From: Antribacter gilvus
GTDB lineage: Bacteria; Actinomycetota; Actinomycetes; Actinomycetales; Cellulomonadaceae
Length of the DNA: 64,000 nucleotides
NCBI RefSeq assembly: GCF_003946865.1
Contig: NZ_QXTH01000002.1
Coordinates: forward strand, 1 to 64,000
Reading direction: 5' to 3'
Under the pieces are notes generated by a model. That model was given only the letters and a program-made list of their open reading frames with translations, did no database searches and had not been told where the DNA came from. The position numbers and the translations under genes were made by a program. Shown one piece after another: positions 62,278-64,000 of this stretch (the first letter of the stretch is position 1; each line of letters starts with the position of its first letter).

Positions 62278-63513
62278 TCAGAACTCGAGGGTCAGCTGCT
62301 CGACGACCTCGTCCCCGTCGACGACGACGGCGCGGCGGTGCTTGTCGAGGGTGGTGCACGGGTGCGAGACGCCGAACCCGATCACGTCGCCGGGTGCGAT
62401 GCCGTGGCCCTCCCCCGGCTCGACGGCGACGTAGGCGTGCTGGTCGTTGAGCGCGGTGACGCGCGCGGCCGGGCCGTGCGGTGCGCCGAGCCGTCGCGGT
62501 GCGCCGAGCCGCCCGGTCTCGTCCGCCGGCCGCACGACCAGCGGCGTCGGCAGGTCGATGTCGAACGACACGTCACGACGCCCTATCCCGCACACCACCA
62601 GGCCAGGCTCGGGCACGGACAGCACGGACGCCCACACGGTGATCGCCGGCCGCAGCGCGGGTGCACCGAGTCGGGTCCACGGGTCGGTACGGCGGTAGTG
62701 GCCGTGGTCGTGCGTCACGTAGGCGCCCGAGCGCAGCACCACCCGGTGCGGCACGACGGCGCCCCCGGCCCCCTCGAGCGGCCGCGTCAGCTCGCGGACC
62801 ACGACGTCCGCGAAGGCGCTGCCCCCGGCGCTCAGCACCACGGGACCCTGGACCAGGTCCGCGACACCGGCGCCCGCCTGGCACACTTTTTCGCACCAGT
62901 CCGCGACGGCGGCCAGCTCCACCTCGGACGTCCCGCCCGCCACCGGCCCCTCGTAGCCTGCGACGCCGACGAGCCGGAGGCCGGCGTCGTGCACCGCGCG
63001 ACCGAGGGTCACCGCCTCCGCGACCGAGCGCACGCCCGTGCGGCCCCCCGGCACACCGAGCTCGACGAGCACGCCGAGCCGCGCGACCGCCGTCGACCCC
63101 GCGAAGCCCGTCGTCAGAAGGCCGACTCCGCGCGCGGAGTCCACGTAGACCCAGACCTCGTCGGCCTCCTGGCGCTCCAGCACCCCGCGGAGCCACGCGA
63201 CCTCGCGCGGGTCGACGAGCTCGTTGGCGAGGAACGCACGTCGCCCGCCGCCGGGGAGGCCCCAGCCGACGAGGGTGCGCAGCTGGGCCGGCGTGGCGAC
63301 GGTGCCGCCCCAGGCACCCGCGGCGAGCTGCCGCTCGAAGACGCCCCGCGCCATGTGGGTCTTCACGTGGGGCGCGTGCTCGACACCCCGGCTCGCGAAG
63401 GTGTGCGCGACGGTCGCCACGTTGTGGTCCAGCGCGGACCGGTCGAGGGCCAGCAGCGGCCAGGAGAACCCGGGGCCGTCGATGCGCCCGGCGGCGCCGC
63501 GTTTGTTAAGCAT
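62278..63513 (-). CDS. D-threonine aldolase/D-serine dehydratase-like PLP enzyme
   Basis: A 411-residue fold-type III PLP enzyme. The alanine-racemase-like barrel has the cofactor Lys51 in APHVKTHMA. The C-terminal D-serine dehydratase-like domain carries GFGVSHPCTT, whose His and Cys bind zinc in the family. Such proteins are annotated as amino acid deaminases or D-threonine aldolases and likely act on D-amino acids or hydroxy-amino acids in the cytoplasm. With RidA downstream, dehydratase/deaminase chemistry through an enamine is favoured. Confidence 0.85.
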   Translation of the reverse strand: MLNKRGAAGRIDGPGFSWPLLALDRSALDHNVATVAHTFASRGVEHAPHVKTHMARGVFERQLAAGAWGGTVATPAQLRTLVGWGLPGGGRRAFLANELVDPREVAWLRGVLERQEADEVWVYVDSARGVGLLTTGFAGSTAVARLGVLVELGVPGGRTGVRSVAEAVTLGRAVHDAGLRLVGVAGYEGPVAGGTSEVELAAVADWCEKVCQAGAGVADLVQGPVVLSAGGSAFADVVVRELTRPLEGAGGAVVPHRVVLRSGAYVTHDHGHYRRTDPWTRLGAPALRPAITVWASVLSVPEPGLVVCGIGRRDVSFDIDLPTPLVVRPADETGRLGAPRRLGAPHGPAARVTALNDQHAYVAVEPGEGHGIAPGDVIGFGVSHPCTTLDKHRRAVVVDGDEVVEQLTLEF

Positions 63514-63551
63514 GCCGCCTATTGTGCCCGCGCGGTGCGCCGGGCGTCACG

Positions 63552-63848
63552 TCACGGGTGCGCGTACTCCGGAACGTCCCGGTTGCGGAACGTCACCTCG
63601 TCGACGTAGCACCACCACCAGTGCTCACCCGGCTCGAACGAGGAGACCAGGGGGTGCTCGGTCGTGTGGAAGTGCGCGGTCGCGTGCGTGGCCGGCGAGC
63701 TGTCGCAGCAGCCCACGTGGCCGCAGGTGCGGCACATGCGCAGGTGGACCCAGGTCCCCCCGTCGCGCAGGCAGTCCTCGCAGCCCTCGGCCGACGGCTC
63801 GGCCGCGGCATCGACCCGGTCCAGGTGGGTACAGACGTCGTCCGCCAT
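63552..63848 (-). CDS. UBP-type zinc finger protein
   Basis: A 98-residue protein made of one UBP-type zinc finger: Cys6 and His8, CEDC (Cys23, Cys26), CRTCGHVGCC and a His-rich stretch THATAHFHTTEHP, then WWWCYVDEV. In eukaryotes this fold binds the ubiquitin C-terminus; in actinobacteria its role is unknown. The ATG is 6 nt after TACGAT. It stands alone. Confidence 0.88.
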   Translation of the reverse strand: MADDVCTHLDRVDAAAEPSAEGCEDCLRDGGTWVHLRMCRTCGHVGCCDSSPATHATAHFHTTEHPLVSSFEPGEHWWWCYVDEVTFRNRDVPEYAHP

Positions 63849-63854
63849 GCCCGC

Positions 63855-63860
63855 ATCGTA
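63855..63860 (-). promoter_or_regulatory. Leaderless -10 box (TACGAT)
   Basis: TACGAT on the minus strand, 6 nt before the ATG of the UBP zinc-finger gene. Confidence 0.5.
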
Positions 63861-63893
63861 CGTCCGGGACCCGCGAGCAGACCTCCGCGCGAT

Positions 63894-63949
63894 CGGCAGT
63901 TCGTCGGGTGATCGGCAACCCGGGCTGCCGATCATCCGACGGGCTGCCG
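63894..63949. repeat. Nested inverted repeat near the window end
   Basis: GTCGGGTGATCGGCA (63903-63917) pairs with 63926-63940 with one G-T wobble, inside an outer CGGCAG/CTGCCG pair. It could be a terminator of a gene beyond the window or another dispersed element. A related GATCGGTAGTTC string occurs at 61811-61822. I see no gene in 63849-64000. Confidence 0.6.
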
Positions 63950-64000
63950 GTCAGGCCGGCCGGAGCCCGCCGCCCGGCGTCGCACCGGTGAGCGCGCCGC

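Overview
The window comes from a very GC-rich actinobacterium. Codons end almost always in G or C, GTG starts are common, and the families DUF2017, DUF3039, DUF3054 and DUF4349 sit around clpS, murI and rph. This order is typical of Micrococcales such as Cellulomonas or Promicromonosporaceae relatives; the placement is inferred from gene content, not computed. The window runs from an IS30 transposase to the 3' side of a small zinc-finger gene. Most non-operonic genes look leaderless: a TANNNT -10 box lies 6-7 nt before the start codon. That pattern was used to choose many starts.

Left part (1-23.6 kb): chromosomal core and transport genes. It holds an IS30-type transposase next to two tandem identical tRNA-Lys(CTT) genes, a GroES-like protein, a Bcp peroxiredoxin, a secreted protein, tRNA-Leu(TAG), a NUDIX-like DUF4916 protein, a thioredoxin and an ABC-F ATPase. 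Next come two sodium/monocarboxylate symporters, each with its small subunit, one of them in an operon with a LytS/LytR-type two-component system. A secreted trypsin-like protease, DUF3054 protein, murI-MBL-rph-rdgB, DUF2017-clpS, pncB, a DEAD/DEAH helicase and a DUF3039 protein follow. A 41-bp palindrome family recurs at gene ends in this half.

Central part (23.6-52.2 kb): a biosynthetic gene cluster entirely on the minus strand, most of its genes overlapping or abutting. The first gene encodes a 5362-residue hybrid NRPS-PKS, C-A-T / KS-AT-T / C-A-T / KS-(AT remnant)-T / C-A-T / C. It is followed by a KS with an AT remnant, a carrier protein, a class III aminotransferase, a degenerate CPBP-like membrane protein, a type II thioesterase, an MFS exporter, a small membrane protein, a MacB/FtsX-type ABC exporter, a second carrier protein, a FabF-like KS and a Sfp-type phosphopantetheinyl transferase. 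The PPTase stop overlaps the start of DUF3039. I see no ketoreductase, dehydratase, enoylreductase, integrated thioesterase, MbtH protein or pathway regulator. The likely product is an unreduced, possibly beta-amino-containing, exported lipopeptide-like polyketide-peptide hybrid. I cannot match it to a known compound.

Right part (52.7-64 kb): an amino-sugar uptake and catabolism operon (ROK regulator, binding protein, two permeases, ROK kinase, nagB) ending in a strong intrinsic terminator. A second binding-protein gene lies upstream of the regulator, 2.7 kb away, and is almost identical to the first over 1293 bp. The regulator and the second copy share a conserved promoter/operator block. 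The window ends with a DUF4349 lipoprotein, a RidA protein paired with a D-threonine aldolase/D-serine dehydratase-like PLP enzyme, and a UBP-type zinc-finger protein.
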